From: JAGGTJ01 sp964457545
GTDB taxonomy: Bacteria; Desulfobacterota; DSM-4660; Desulfatiglandales; Desulfatiglandaceae
Direction of reading: 5' to 3'
Assembly: GCA_964457545.1 (NCBI GenBank)
Contig: CAYWEN010000003.1
Coordinates: 1 to 64,000 of the forward strand
Length of the DNA stretch: 64,000 nt
Shown: positions 1 to 8,105 of the stretch, one piece after another
Layout of the letters: each line of letters opens with the position of its first letter
Position numbering within the stretch: position 1 is the stretch's first letter
Made by a program: the position numbers and the translations under genes
The notes under the pieces: model-generated
What the model was told of the DNA's origin: nothing
Database searches by the model: none
What the model saw: only the letters and a program-made list of their open reading frames with translations

Positions 1-52
1 TTTGATACATCTGGTCCACAACCAAAGATAATTGATAAGTCGGATTAATATT

Positions 53-259
53 ATGAGGAGACCAACTGAAGACTATGCAACCATGGGTTTAAATGCTTTA
101 AAACGAGCAGCTCGTAAAGCATTCGAAAAAGCCCGCCAAAATAATTTAGAAGTACCAATATGGAGAGATGGTAGAATTGAATACATTAATTCTGAAACCG
201 CCACCGAACAAGCGGGTGCAGTTGACCGTCAATCCGCTGCGCTTCTTGGCGGCAACTGA
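53..259 (+). CDS. small hypothetical protein, AT-rich body with a GC-rich tail
   Basis: A 68-residue open frame starting at ATG 53; ATG 83 is an alternative, and neither has a good ribosome binding site. The body is basic and helical (a stretch around MGLNALKRAARKAFEKAR), followed by a short strand-like IWRDGRIEYI. This resembles small orphan proteins of about 50-60 residues that occur near transposons in deltaproteobacteria. The last 17 codons are much more GC-rich than the rest, so the original C-terminus may have been replaced by a recombination junction. No toxin partner is visible. Function unknown; it could be an antitoxin-like or purely orphan protein. Confidence 0.4.
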   Translation: MRRPTEDYATMGLNALKRAARKAFEKARQNNLEVPIWRDGRIEYINSETATEQAGAVDRQSAALLGGN

Positions 260-313
260 CCCGTAACGTTCGGCGGGGTGGTCTCGCTGAGCGTAACCAA
301 AGGAGGAATAAAA

Positions 314-325
314 ATGAAAAGTTGA
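314..325 (+). other. strong RBS plus ATG followed by an in-frame TGA at codon 4
   Basis: An AAGGAGG ribosome binding site at about 301-306 sits at ideal distance from ATG 314. The frame from that ATG reads M-K-S and then TGA (323-325), and continues open in the same frame as a complete secreted PEP-CTERM protein. The TGA lies inside the expected signal peptide. It is therefore a nonsense mutation, a sequencing error, or a site bypassed by re-initiation at TTG 329. Confidence 0.7.
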
Positions 326-328
326 ATT

Positions 329-1012
329 TTGATCACATTTTCCTTGTTGTTGGTGCTGATGACCAGCGGTATCGCTGCAGCCACGCCGGTCTTTTCAAAC
401 AACTCTTTCGAAACTTTTTCTGGTAATGTGACACCGCCGTTCACCGGCCTTTACGACGATGTCACCTTGAATGATTGGAACGCCAGCAATAACTATAACA
501 GGCTCGACGTCTTTTCGTCCACAGGGTACAATGGTTCGGACAGAAACATCGCCCTGCGCGTGCATCCCGGCATCGATGGCGCCCAGCAGACCGTTAGCGG
601 CTTCACCCTTTATCAGGTCTACGACCTGATCTTCGACATGGCACCCTCAGCCGTATGGAACAGCAATACAAGTACTTGGAACAACGCTTCCAGTGCTGGA
701 CAGGGTGTGAAGGTTTTTATTAACGATAGCCTTATTGGACAGGCTACAACTAACTCTGATTTTTCTGCTACGAGCATATTCGGTTCAAATCCGTTTCAGT
801 ACGACACCTATCGCCTGACTTTTACGGCCCTGAATACTGAGCTCACCTTCTGTTTTGACATCCTGGATGGCAACGCCAGTGGAGGAGTTGCTCTGGACAA
901 TATTCGCTTAGCGTCCGGCGTTCCGGAACCGAGTTCCCTTGTACTGTTGGCCATCGGCCTGCTGGTTGCAGCCGTCGCAGCCTACCGGAGCCGCTGGGAC
1001 CGGGTATCCTAA
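329..1012 (+). CDS. PEP-CTERM domain secreted protein, N-terminus interrupted
   Basis: The open part runs from TTG 329 and encodes 227 residues: a hydrophobic signal-peptide core (ITFSLLLVLMTSGIAAA), a beta-rich extracellular domain reminiscent of DUF642-like carbohydrate-binding folds, and a C-terminal sorting signal. That signal is textbook PEP-CTERM: VPEPSS, a hydrophobic helix, then the basic YRSRWDR tail. Such proteins are exported and processed by exosortase, usually in exopolysaccharide-producing Gram-negatives. The natural start with a good RBS is ATG 314, but a TGA at codon 4 separates it from this frame, so the gene is either inactive or expressed weakly from TTG 329. The gene is GC-richer than the rest of the window and borders an IS element, which suggests transfer. 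No exosortase gene is in the window. Confidence 0.7.
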   Translation: MITFSLLLVLMTSGIAAATPVFSNNSFETFSGNVTPPFTGLYDDVTLNDWNASNNYNRLDVFSSTGYNGSDRNIALRVHPGIDGAQQTVSGFTLYQVYDLIFDMAPSAVWNSNTSTWNNASSAGQGVKVFINDSLIGQATTNSDFSATSIFGSNPFQYDTYRLTFTALNTELTFCFDILDGNASGGVALDNIRLASGVPEPSSLVLLAIGLLVAAVAAYRSRWDRVS

Positions 1013-1044
1013 CTCTTCCATCCGACAGTTTCCGACCCCTTTCG

Positions 1045-1078
1045 AGAGCAAACCCCGTGTTTAAATGGGGTTTGCTCT
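1045..1078 (+). terminator. 12-bp hairpin after the PEP-CTERM gene
   Basis: AGAGCAAACCCC (1045-1056) pairs perfectly with GGGGTTTGCTCT (1067-1078) across a 10-nt AT-rich loop, 33 nt after the stop codon. A T-tract is missing on the plus strand, so it may act as a weak terminator or an mRNA 3' end stabiliser. Confidence 0.55.
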
Positions 1079-1161
1079 GAGTCAAAGAGAGTAAGCGTCT
1101 TCTAAATCTAGTCGCCAGATTATGTCACAATGGATCCAGAAAATTTCGAGGTAAATCCAAA

Positions 1162-2247
1162 GTGGCAATAGCAGCTATCAAGGGCCACAAGACAGCGAAT
1201 GAGATCGCATCTGAATTTGGAATTCATTCGAGCATTGTGAATCGTTGGAAAAAGCAGGCTCTTGAAGCCATGCCTGAAATCTTCGCTGGTAAATTTACAA
1301 GGAATGATAAAGAGGCACAGGCAGAAAAGGACCGTCTCTATCAGCAGATAGGCAAGCTGCAGGTTGAATTGGACTGGTTAAAAAAATACAGGGCATCTTC
1401 TGTAGATAATGCTGCCAAGCGACAGTGTATCGAGCCAGCCCATCCTCAGATCAGTATAAAACGTCAATGTGAACTGATCAGCCTTTCTCGTGCCAGTTAT
1501 TATCGGAATTGTCAGGGTAATGTGGAAACAGCGGAAAATCTTCTGCTAATGCGCCTGATAGATAAAGAATACACCAGGCATCCTTTTTATGGCAGTCGGA
1601 AGTTGTGTACTTATTTGAGGAGGCAGGATCACTGGGTCAACCGTAAAAGAGTCCAGCGGTTAATGCGCAAGATGGGGATTCAGTCTGTAGCTCCAAGGCC
1701 ATGCACGAGCAGAGCACATCCTGAGCATAAAATTTATCCCTATCTACTGAATAATATGGAAGTAATATGTCCCAATCAGGTATGGTGTTCAGACATTACC
1801 TATGTTCCAATGCCCAGAGGTTTTGTATATCTGGTAGCCATTATGGACTGGTACAGCAGATATGTGCTGTCTTGGGAAGTGTCGGTAACTATGGACAGTG
1901 AATTTTGTGTATCTGCCCTGGACAGCGCCTTGCTGCGGTACGGTGGTGCTGAAATTTTCAATACGGATCAAGGTTCCCAATTTACCAGCACAACTTTTAC
2001 CGATACATTGAAGAATGCTGATATTCAGATCAGTATGGACGGTAAAGGGCGTGCAATGGATAATATTTTCATAGAGAGATTGTGGCGCACGGTAAAATAT
2101 GAGGAGATATACATTAAGGAATATGCCTCTGTGCAATCCCTCAGGGAATCACTCTCTGATTATTTCAGCTTTTACAATGAGGAACGCCCACATGCGTCTT
2201 TGAATGATAAAAGTCCACTAAGCGTATATCAATGCTGTTTAGCGTAA
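1162..2247 (+). CDS. IS3-family transposase, orfA and orfB fused in one frame
   Basis: The N-terminal 60 residues are a helix-turn-helix (IKGHKTANEIASEFGIHSS) followed by a short coiled coil, as in OrfA. From about residue 75 the sequence is OrfB: an HTH_21 region (YGSRKLCTYLRRQ) and an rve/DDE integrase core with D in VWCSDITYVP, D in FNTDQGSQFTS and E in DNIFIERLWRTVKYEE. In most IS3 elements the two proteins lie in different frames joined by programmed -1 slippage. Here they are continuous, and the junction is an A7 tract at 1380-1386. The usual OrfA start (residues like SRKFRGKSK) lies in frame upstream but has no start codon: ATG 1130 is out of frame. GTG 1162 is the first usable start, with no good RBS. 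Activity is doubtful. Confidence 0.8.
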   Translation: MAIAAIKGHKTANEIASEFGIHSSIVNRWKKQALEAMPEIFAGKFTRNDKEAQAEKDRLYQQIGKLQVELDWLKKYRASSVDNAAKRQCIEPAHPQISIKRQCELISLSRASYYRNCQGNVETAENLLLMRLIDKEYTRHPFYGSRKLCTYLRRQDHWVNRKRVQRLMRKMGIQSVAPRPCTSRAHPEHKIYPYLLNNMEVICPNQVWCSDITYVPMPRGFVYLVAIMDWYSRYVLSWEVSVTMDSEFCVSALDSALLRYGGAEIFNTDQGSQFTSTTFTDTLKNADIQISMDGKGRAMDNIFIERLWRTVKYEEIYIKEYASVQSLRESLSDYFSFYNEERPHASLNDKSPLSVYQCCLA

Positions 2248-2328
2248 CATGACCGGTGAATACGTCAAGGCCAAGCCCTTCAGGTACTCCACTATGTTTC
2301 GTAGCCTTGACATATTCCCCTTGTCATG
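2248..2328. repeat. imperfect inverted repeat (about 24-25 bp arms) in the IS 3' region
   Basis: Arms at 2248-2271 (CATGAC...GAATACGTCAAGGC) and 2304-2328 (GCCTTGACATATTC...GTCATG) are complementary apart from a few internal mismatches, with a 32-nt spacer. It starts directly after the transposase stop codon, so it could be a terminator or protective hairpin of the element, or the scar of a nested insertion. Confidence 0.65.
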
Positions 2329-2509
2329 TTGCACCTGGGGGTGCCGACGGTGAGAGGACGCCAACTTTTTTACCTCTGGCTCAAGGACTATAGATAAAGG
2401 AACTACTACTGGAATATTATGAGATATCGACCATTATTAACTGGATACACAGAGAGCCACTCTCTCTTAACTTGATCTGTTTCGTGTCTTGACAATGGGG
2501 TCCACCTCA

Positions 2510-2990
2510 TGTTGATGGTGGAAAGAGAATCAGTAATCCGGCTTTTGTCTCCGCTTTTTTTAACCTTTCAATCATGTTTTTGTTCTTCTGTTCCAACCCG
2601 GCAACCTTTGTGCCCAACAGATTGACTTTCTTGACTTTTCTGTCACGTTTCCTGGAATCAAGTGCCTGTTATTGCCCTTCTTCGTATTGTTGGCTTTATG
2701 TTCATATGTTGAATGACAGATGCCTTGTTTTTGTAACAATGCCCCTTTTTCGCCTTTACTGATACATGCTTCAGGTTTTGCCAGAATTCGAAGATTGTAA
2801 GCTGTCGTAAGTTTGTATCCCTGTTTCTTTTCCACAACCTCCGGATCAGGCTGAACACTATGTGATGGAAAAACTTCATCTTGAACATTGCGGCCTTGAA
2901 TCTCATGGGTTTTGCTCTTCTGTTTTATATCAAAACTTGCTGTCCGGGCTGCACTAAATTCAGCATCAGGTATCCTGTTTGCACTGACAC
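2510..2990 (-). pseudogene. relic of a small HTH transposase (OrfA-like), frameshifted
   Basis: Read leftwards, one frame gives a proline- and glutamine-containing leader, then YKLTTAYNLRILAKPEA and ISKGEKGALLQKQGI. This is the N-terminal helix-turn-helix of a family of IS3-associated transposase proteins. A second frame continues with QALDSRKRDRKVKKVNLLG and TKVAGLEQKNKNMIERLKK, the coiled-coil half of the same family. Joining the halves needs a frameshift near 2690-2710, and the second half contains at least two stop codons. The C-terminus is cut at the right end of the neighbouring IS3 element, consistent with insertion into this gene. It is certainly non-functional. Between 2990 and folC only a further short leftward frame is visible, and I do not recognise it. 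Confidence 0.65.
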
Positions 2991-3126
2991 GGGATTTGGG
3001 AGAAAGGATTTTACATTAAAAATGTTTGCCTTTCTTGACCTCAGGTGTCAAGTTGAATATAACAGGATGTAACTGATCTCTTTTTACAGGTATATCCTTG
3101 GGTACCACAGGAGTTTTTAACCCATA

Positions 3127-4422
3127 ATGGAAGCGGAATCATACAAAAGGGCTGTTGATTCATTGTACAGTCTGCAAAAATTCGGAATCAAGTTCGGGCT
3201 GTCAAACACATCAAATCTTTTGAAGTCTCTTGGCAACCCGCATAAAAACCAGCGGTATATACATATTGCAGGAACCAACGGAAAAGGTTCTGTGGCTGCC
3301 TTTATAGCATCCATATTAAAAGAGGCAGGACTGAAGGTGGGCCTCTATTCCTCGCCTCATCTGTTAAGATTTACTGAGCGGTTTACAATCAATGGCGTTG
3401 AAATGCCGCAAGATACCGCAACCTCTCTTATAAAGGAAATTCAAAAGGTATTTGTTCCTGCAGAACCTCCCACCTTTTTTGAGGCGGTTACTGCCATGGC
3501 ATTGACCTATTTTGCACGGGAAAACACGGATATTGCCATTATGGAAGTGGGTATGGGTGGCAGGCTAGATGCCACAAACGTAATAACACCGATGGTATCG
3601 GTGATAACAAATATATGTATGGAGCATCAGTATTTCCTTGGCAATACACTGTTGGATATTGCACGCGAAAAGGCAGGAATCATAAAAGAAGGTATTGATG
3701 TTATCACAGGAGCAACCTCGACATCCGTACTTAAACTTTTTGCATCCATTGCAGAAGAAAAGAAAGCACCTTTCTGGCGGGTAGGTTCTGACATACGCTA
3801 CCGCAGTACCGCATCAGGCCTTCATTATTACGGAATCAAAGAAAATCTTCACGGTTTGCAACTGGGTCTTATGGGCTCATTTCAGCACCGTAATGCAGCA
3901 TTGGCTCTGTCAGCAATAGAGATATTGAGGGACAGGGGTTTGACTATTTCCTCTGATTCCATAAAAGAGGGGCTTAAAAAGACCTTTTGGCCGGGAAGAA
4001 TGCATCTGGTTGAAAAAAATCCCGCCATTATCCTTGATGGGGCACATAATGCGGCAGCAGCACGTACCCTTGCAGCCGCTATAAAGAAAGATATCAGCCA
4101 TGACAGGGTAATCCTTGTTATAGGAATAATGGCAGACAAGGATATTGGCGCAATTCTCAAGGGAATTGTACCGGTTGGAGATTATGTGATTTTTACAAAA
4201 CCTGTTTATTCACGTGCAGCCAGTCCTCACGTACTGAAAAAAGAGGCAAGCTCCTTTAACAAGCGAGGAGAGGTTGTTGAAAATCTGAAAGGTGCAATTT
4301 TAAGGGCAAAAAAAATAGCAGGGCCTAATGATCTGATTGTGGTCTGCGGTTCTCTTTTTACTGTGGGAGAGGCCATGTCCTGCATTGATCCAGCCTTGTT
4401 CCAAGTTGACAGACCAGTATGA
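3127..4422 (+). CDS. folC: bifunctional folylpolyglutamate synthase / dihydrofolate synthase
   Basis: A cytoplasmic Mur-ligase-family enzyme that adds glutamate to dihydropteroate and to folates using ATP. At 431 residues it has normal family length. The P-loop GTNGKGS lies at residues 49-55. LYSSPHLLRFTERF follows, then MEVGMGGRLDATNV and AREKAGIIKEG of the central domain. The C-terminal ligase-domain signature DGAHN is at about 304. One oddity is ITNICMEHQYFLG, where most homologues have a D-H pair. The start ATG 3127 has only a distant AGGAG upstream. It stands alone, without the frequent accD neighbour, between mobile-element debris and lptD. Confidence 0.92.
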   Translation: MEAESYKRAVDSLYSLQKFGIKFGLSNTSNLLKSLGNPHKNQRYIHIAGTNGKGSVAAFIASILKEAGLKVGLYSSPHLLRFTERFTINGVEMPQDTATSLIKEIQKVFVPAEPPTFFEAVTAMALTYFARENTDIAIMEVGMGGRLDATNVITPMVSVITNICMEHQYFLGNTLLDIAREKAGIIKEGIDVITGATSTSVLKLFASIAEEKKAPFWRVGSDIRYRSTASGLHYYGIKENLHGLQLGLMGSFQHRNAALALSAIEILRDRGLTISSDSIKEGLKKTFWPGRMHLVEKNPAIILDGAHNAAAARTLAAAIKKDISHDRVILVIGIMADKDIGAILKGIVPVGDYVIFTKPVYSRAASPHVLKKEASSFNKRGEVVENLKGAILRAKKIAGPNDLIVVCGSLFTVGEAMSCIDPALFQVDRPV

Positions 4423-4444
4423 CAAACTGCCAGGCTGGTCTGTC
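4408..4444 (+). terminator. 10-bp hairpin over the folC stop codon
   Basis: GACAGACCAG (4408-4417) pairs perfectly with CTGGTCTGTC (4435-4444). The loop holds the folC stop codon. The following sequence is AT-rich but has no clean T-run, so this may be a weak terminator or an mRNA-stabilising stem. Confidence 0.4.
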
Positions 4445-4582
4445 CAATAAATTTCATCTTCTTCCAACCCTGCATTATTTTAAAAAGAGGTTGTTTCCGG
4501 ACAGGCCTGCTGGTTTCAATGTATATGCAATATTAATCACTGTAGGCATTATGTCCTGTGTATCAAATTATTCCATAAGGAT

Positions 4583-6787
4583 ATGAATATGTTAAAAACA
4601 TACATGTCTGTTCTGTTGACGATCCTGTGCATTGCCTGCCTGTATAGTCTGTGTTTTGCCAAACTTGTTCCCCTCTCATTAAATACCAGCACCGAAGATA
4701 ATACCCGGCCATGGGAGATTATTGCCAACAACCTGTCCTATGACGACCAATACAAGACATATACGGCAGAAGGTGATGTTGTAATAAAAAAGCAAGGCCG
4801 TTATCTGTATGCAAAAAAGGCTGTTTACAACGAAAAGACAGGTATAGCCCGGGTTTACGGAGACATATGGTTTGAAACACAGGGAAATATCCTTGTTGGC
4901 GAGGAAGGGGTCTTTAATCTGAACAAACATACGGGAAAGGTAAAACAGGGCTGTCTTTTTATAAAGGCAAACAATTATCATATAAGCGGGGAGGTGTTGG
5001 AAAAACTCAGTGAGAACAAATATATTGTGGATAAATGCAATGTTTCCACATGTGATGGTTCTCCTCCTGACTGGAGTGTGGGAAGTTCCAGGGTTGAAGT
5101 AACTGTGGACAGTTATGGTACTGCAAAAAATTCCATCTTCCATATACGGAAGATACCTGTTCTTTACGTGCCATATATAATCTTTCCTGCTGGCGGCAAA
5201 CGAAAAACAGGTCTTTTGGCTCCGTCATTTGCCTGTTCCGGTGTCAATGGTTTTGAGGTGGAGCTTCCCTTTTTCTGGGCTGTTTCAGATCAGATGGATG
5301 CGACCTTTTACCAGCATTACATGAGCAAACGTGGATATATGCAGGGCATGGAGTTTCGTTATAAGGCTACAGACACATCAAAGGGCACCTTTATGTTTGA
5401 TATACTGTCCGACAGACACAACAAGGATGTTACCGATGATAATGATGCTGAAATAAGCCCGTATTCAAGATCAAACAATACCAGGTACTGGGTCAGGGGC
5501 AAGGCCGAGCAGGATTTGCCTTTTGATGTATCAGCCCGGGCAGATATAGATTTTGTAAGCGATCAGGATTACCTGCGGGAATTTAACACCAATATGTTCG
5601 GATTTGAGGCAAGGCCTGATCTGGCCAAAAGGTGGGGGCGTCCGGTAGAAGAAGAATATTCTCCAACAAGGAGATCGGCCCTAAGACTTAGCCGTAACAG
5701 AGAAAACTATAGTATACAGGCTATGGCAGTCTATAACCAGCGTCCTGAACACATATCTGATGATACTACTCCCCAGCCTCTTGCAGATCTGTATATAAAT
5801 CTGATCCCTGAACAGTTTTTAAATCTTCCTGTGTTTTACAGCCTTGAAACTGACTATGGTTATGTATGGCGTGATGAAGGGGCCAAAGGTCACAGGATTC
5901 ATTTTTTACCCAAAGTAACCTTTCCGTTATGGTTGGGGCCGTATGTGGAATTTGAACCATGGATGGCCTATGCCTACAATGCCCAATGGTATGATAGTGG
6001 AGGCAGAGGAAACAATTATGAGACAGAAAAGGCATATGATACAGGGATAAGGATGGCAACAAAGGTAGAACGGGTCTATGATATAAACAGGGGCAGCGTC
6101 AAGACGCTAAAGCACCGGATCTGGCCGGTTCTTAAATACAGGTATCATAACAATCAGGATGAAGGCACAAAATTCCCATGGACAGTGCCTGATAACAATG
6201 AAGGAGACGTTAATCTGGTAACATTTTCTCTTCAAAACTACTTTGACGCCCGTATGTCAGATAAAAGGGGCATGACCTATTACAGGCAATGGGCTGTTTT
6301 TAACCTTGTCCAGGGATATGACATAAATGAGGCAAGGGGGCATAAAGGCTCTGACAACAAAAAGAGACCGTTTACTCCTTTAACTGCATCTTTTACCTCC
6401 AATCCATTCAACAACTTTGATGTGCGGGCAAATACTGCATGGAACCATTATGACAGGGAGTTTACATCTGCAAATCTCTCTGCAGATATAAGGGTAAACA
6501 GGACCCATGGAAGGGAAGATTTTTACAGCATAGACTATGTTTATGCAAAGGACAGTGCTAAACACCTTGATTTGCAGGCAGATATTAATCTTATGTATGG
6601 ATTTTCTGCAGGAGGTACAATCAAAAAGGATTTCAGGACAGATGACAACATATCCAACAGTTTTTGGGTAAGATATCAGAGTCAATGCTGGGCAACCATT
6701 TTAACAGCAGAAAACAAGGATCAGGAAACAAGCTTTAAAATTAATTTCCAGTTGAAGGGGCTTGGGGATTTTCAAAACAAACACTGA
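4583..6787 (+). CDS. lptD: LPS-assembly outer-membrane protein LptD
   Basis: LptD forms the outer-membrane beta-barrel that inserts lipopolysaccharide into the outer leaflet together with LptE. The 734-residue product has a signal peptide (MLKTYMSVLLTILCIACLYSLCFA) and an OstA-type N-domain (IANNLSYDDQYKTYTAEGDV, roughly 45-160). After this comes the long barrel region, opening with VPYIIFPAGGKRKTGLLAPS. Cysteines at about 152 and 157, and another near 703 close to the C-terminus, fall where the N-domain/barrel disulfides of LptD are expected. ATG 4583 and ATG 4589 are both possible starts; the AAGGA at about 4577 fits the second better. No lptE is adjacent. Its presence argues for a Gram-negative with LPS. 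Confidence 0.92.
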   Translation: MNMLKTYMSVLLTILCIACLYSLCFAKLVPLSLNTSTEDNTRPWEIIANNLSYDDQYKTYTAEGDVVIKKQGRYLYAKKAVYNEKTGIARVYGDIWFETQGNILVGEEGVFNLNKHTGKVKQGCLFIKANNYHISGEVLEKLSENKYIVDKCNVSTCDGSPPDWSVGSSRVEVTVDSYGTAKNSIFHIRKIPVLYVPYIIFPAGGKRKTGLLAPSFACSGVNGFEVELPFFWAVSDQMDATFYQHYMSKRGYMQGMEFRYKATDTSKGTFMFDILSDRHNKDVTDDNDAEISPYSRSNNTRYWVRGKAEQDLPFDVSARADIDFVSDQDYLREFNTNMFGFEARPDLAKRWGRPVEEEYSPTRRSALRLSRNRENYSIQAMAVYNQRPEHISDDTTPQPLADLYINLIPEQFLNLPVFYSLETDYGYVWRDEGAKGHRIHFLPKVTFPLWLGPYVEFEPWMAYAYNAQWYDSGGRGNNYETEKAYDTGIRMATKVERVYDINRGSVKTLKHRIWPVLKYRYHNNQDEGTKFPWTVPDNNEGDVNLVTFSLQNYFDARMSDKRGMTYYRQWAVFNLVQGYDINEARGHKGSDNKKRPFTPLTASFTSNPFNNFDVRANTAWNHYDREFTSANLSADIRVNRTHGREDFYSIDYVYAKDSAKHLDLQADINLMYGFSAGGTIKKDFRTDDNISNSFWVRYQSQCWATILTAENKDQETSFKINFQLKGLGDFQNKH

Positions 6788-6879
6788 TCAACTGTGTCAG
6801 TTTAACGAACCCAGGAAATAGCCGAGGCATAAGAAAACCCCCCTTATCAATCTGAGCTGTTACGACGAATCTGCGGTTA

Positions 6880-7929
6880 TCAGGCAATGACATGTGGATG
6901 GGCACGAGAGAATTCTTTGGAAATCTCCCTCACCAGGTTTTTCAGGGGAGCAAGTTTTTTGTCTGCAAGGTCTTCGAGGCGTTGGTTAAGGCTTTGAACA
7001 GCGTGTGGAATGTATTGCTCAAAACAGGTCTTTTTCCGGATCCTTGTCAGAAAGGCAAAGGCACCCAGAATTTGCAGATTCCGCTGGAGGGCCAGGAAGG
7101 GATAATCCCGCATTAGTTCATTGGCCAGGATGGGATCGTGTTTTTGTAACAACCCTCTGTACACCTGAAAAACAGCCTCCTGTATATCATGAGAAAGCTG
7201 GACATACGGATCAATGAGGAGGGAAGCAAGATCGTACCCCGGTGGGCCAAGGCACCCCCCCTGCCAGTCTACAAAACCTATCTGGCCATCACGAACAATA
7301 ATGTTCCTTGACTGGAAATCATGGTAAAGAAAAAAATGATTGTGTGACAAAGACAACCTGTCTGCCATATATGTAAAGACAGGTTCCAGTTCAGGCCAGT
7401 CTTTTTTCAGACCAAGATATTCACAAAGAAAGGCATCCCGAAAATAGCCTGATTCATATATACGCATAAAAGTGGAATCATAGTAACCAGTCTGACAGCA
7501 CCAGCGGGTATCAAACCCTTCTGCTCCCTTTAACTGCATGTGGACCATAATAGTTACCACTTCCGGGTATATGGAAACAGGATTTTGCCCGTTAGATATC
7601 ACCTCCTGCAGTCTTGTTTTGCCGAGATCTTCCATAATGATCCAGCCCTTGTCCATATCATACGCAAAGATCTCTGGCACAGGTACTCCCTTTGATTTCA
7701 GGTGCTTTCCTATCTGTACAGAGGCAATGTTCTCCCTGCGGTTAAAAGGATCATCTGAAGGATTTGAAAGGACAATAAAGCTGTCATTTGTCTCTATACA
7801 GGGTATACGCCAAAAGAGGCGGTTGGACCCGTCCCCCTTAAGCTGTTCTATGTGTGCACTATCCGGATGCAGTCCCCGGGTATGGAAAAAATGATGAATG
7901 AGTTTTAACATATCTGTTTCTGTAAACAT
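6880..7929 (-). CDS. aminoglycoside-phosphotransferase-fold sugar kinase, AmgK-like
   Basis: A 349-residue protein with the APH kinase fold. It has the catalytic loop HDFQSRN (HxDxxxxN) and the following FVDWQ metal-binding aspartate, then PPGYDLASLL, all in the middle third. AmgK phosphorylates the anomeric position of N-acetylmuramate/N-acetylglucosamine in the cell-wall recycling route that bypasses de novo UDP-MurNAc synthesis. The assignment rests mainly on context. The gene directly upstream on the same strand (176 nt away) is a MurU-like nucleotidyltransferase and the divergent neighbour is nagZ. It could instead act on another sugar or be a choline-kinase-like enzyme. Confidence 0.75.
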   Translation of the reverse strand: MFTETDMLKLIHHFFHTRGLHPDSAHIEQLKGDGSNRLFWRIPCIETNDSFIVLSNPSDDPFNRRENIASVQIGKHLKSKGVPVPEIFAYDMDKGWIIMEDLGKTRLQEVISNGQNPVSIYPEVVTIMVHMQLKGAEGFDTRWCCQTGYYDSTFMRIYESGYFRDAFLCEYLGLKKDWPELEPVFTYMADRLSLSHNHFFLYHDFQSRNIIVRDGQIGFVDWQGGCLGPPGYDLASLLIDPYVQLSHDIQEAVFQVYRGLLQKHDPILANELMRDYPFLALQRNLQILGAFAFLTRIRKKTCFEQYIPHAVQSLNQRLEDLADKKLAPLKNLVREISKEFSRAHPHVIA

Positions 7930-8105
7930 ATTTTTCTGTTAAACAGCACAAAAATATTTTTACAATCGTGCAAGAGACTGTCCGGTTGATGCCTTGAACT
8001 GTTTTTCAGAACATGGGGATTGATATAAAAGAGTAAAAGGTTCCGGAATATTGTTTTGGCGCCATCGGGTGCAAACATTACATGATGACAGGTTGGACAG
8101 ACATG

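Larger units (their letters stand above)
1120..2509 (+). mobile_element. IS3-family insertion sequence, left end not recognisable
   Basis: The element contains a transposase frame and a typical IS3-type right terminus ending CCATTGTC-like in reverse: GACAATGGGGTCCACCTCA at about 2491-2509. The matching left inverted repeat, which should begin TGAGGTGGACCCC, is not present upstream of the transposase. The left end has therefore been lost or heavily diverged. The right end abuts the relic of another transposase gene, so the element may have inserted into it. The left boundary given is approximate. Confidence 0.7.

Noticed and set aside
323..325. The TGA in the PEP-CTERM gene as a selenocysteine codon.
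   Set aside because: It would fall within a signal peptide, where selenocysteine has no plausible role, and no SECIS-like hairpin was seen just downstream.
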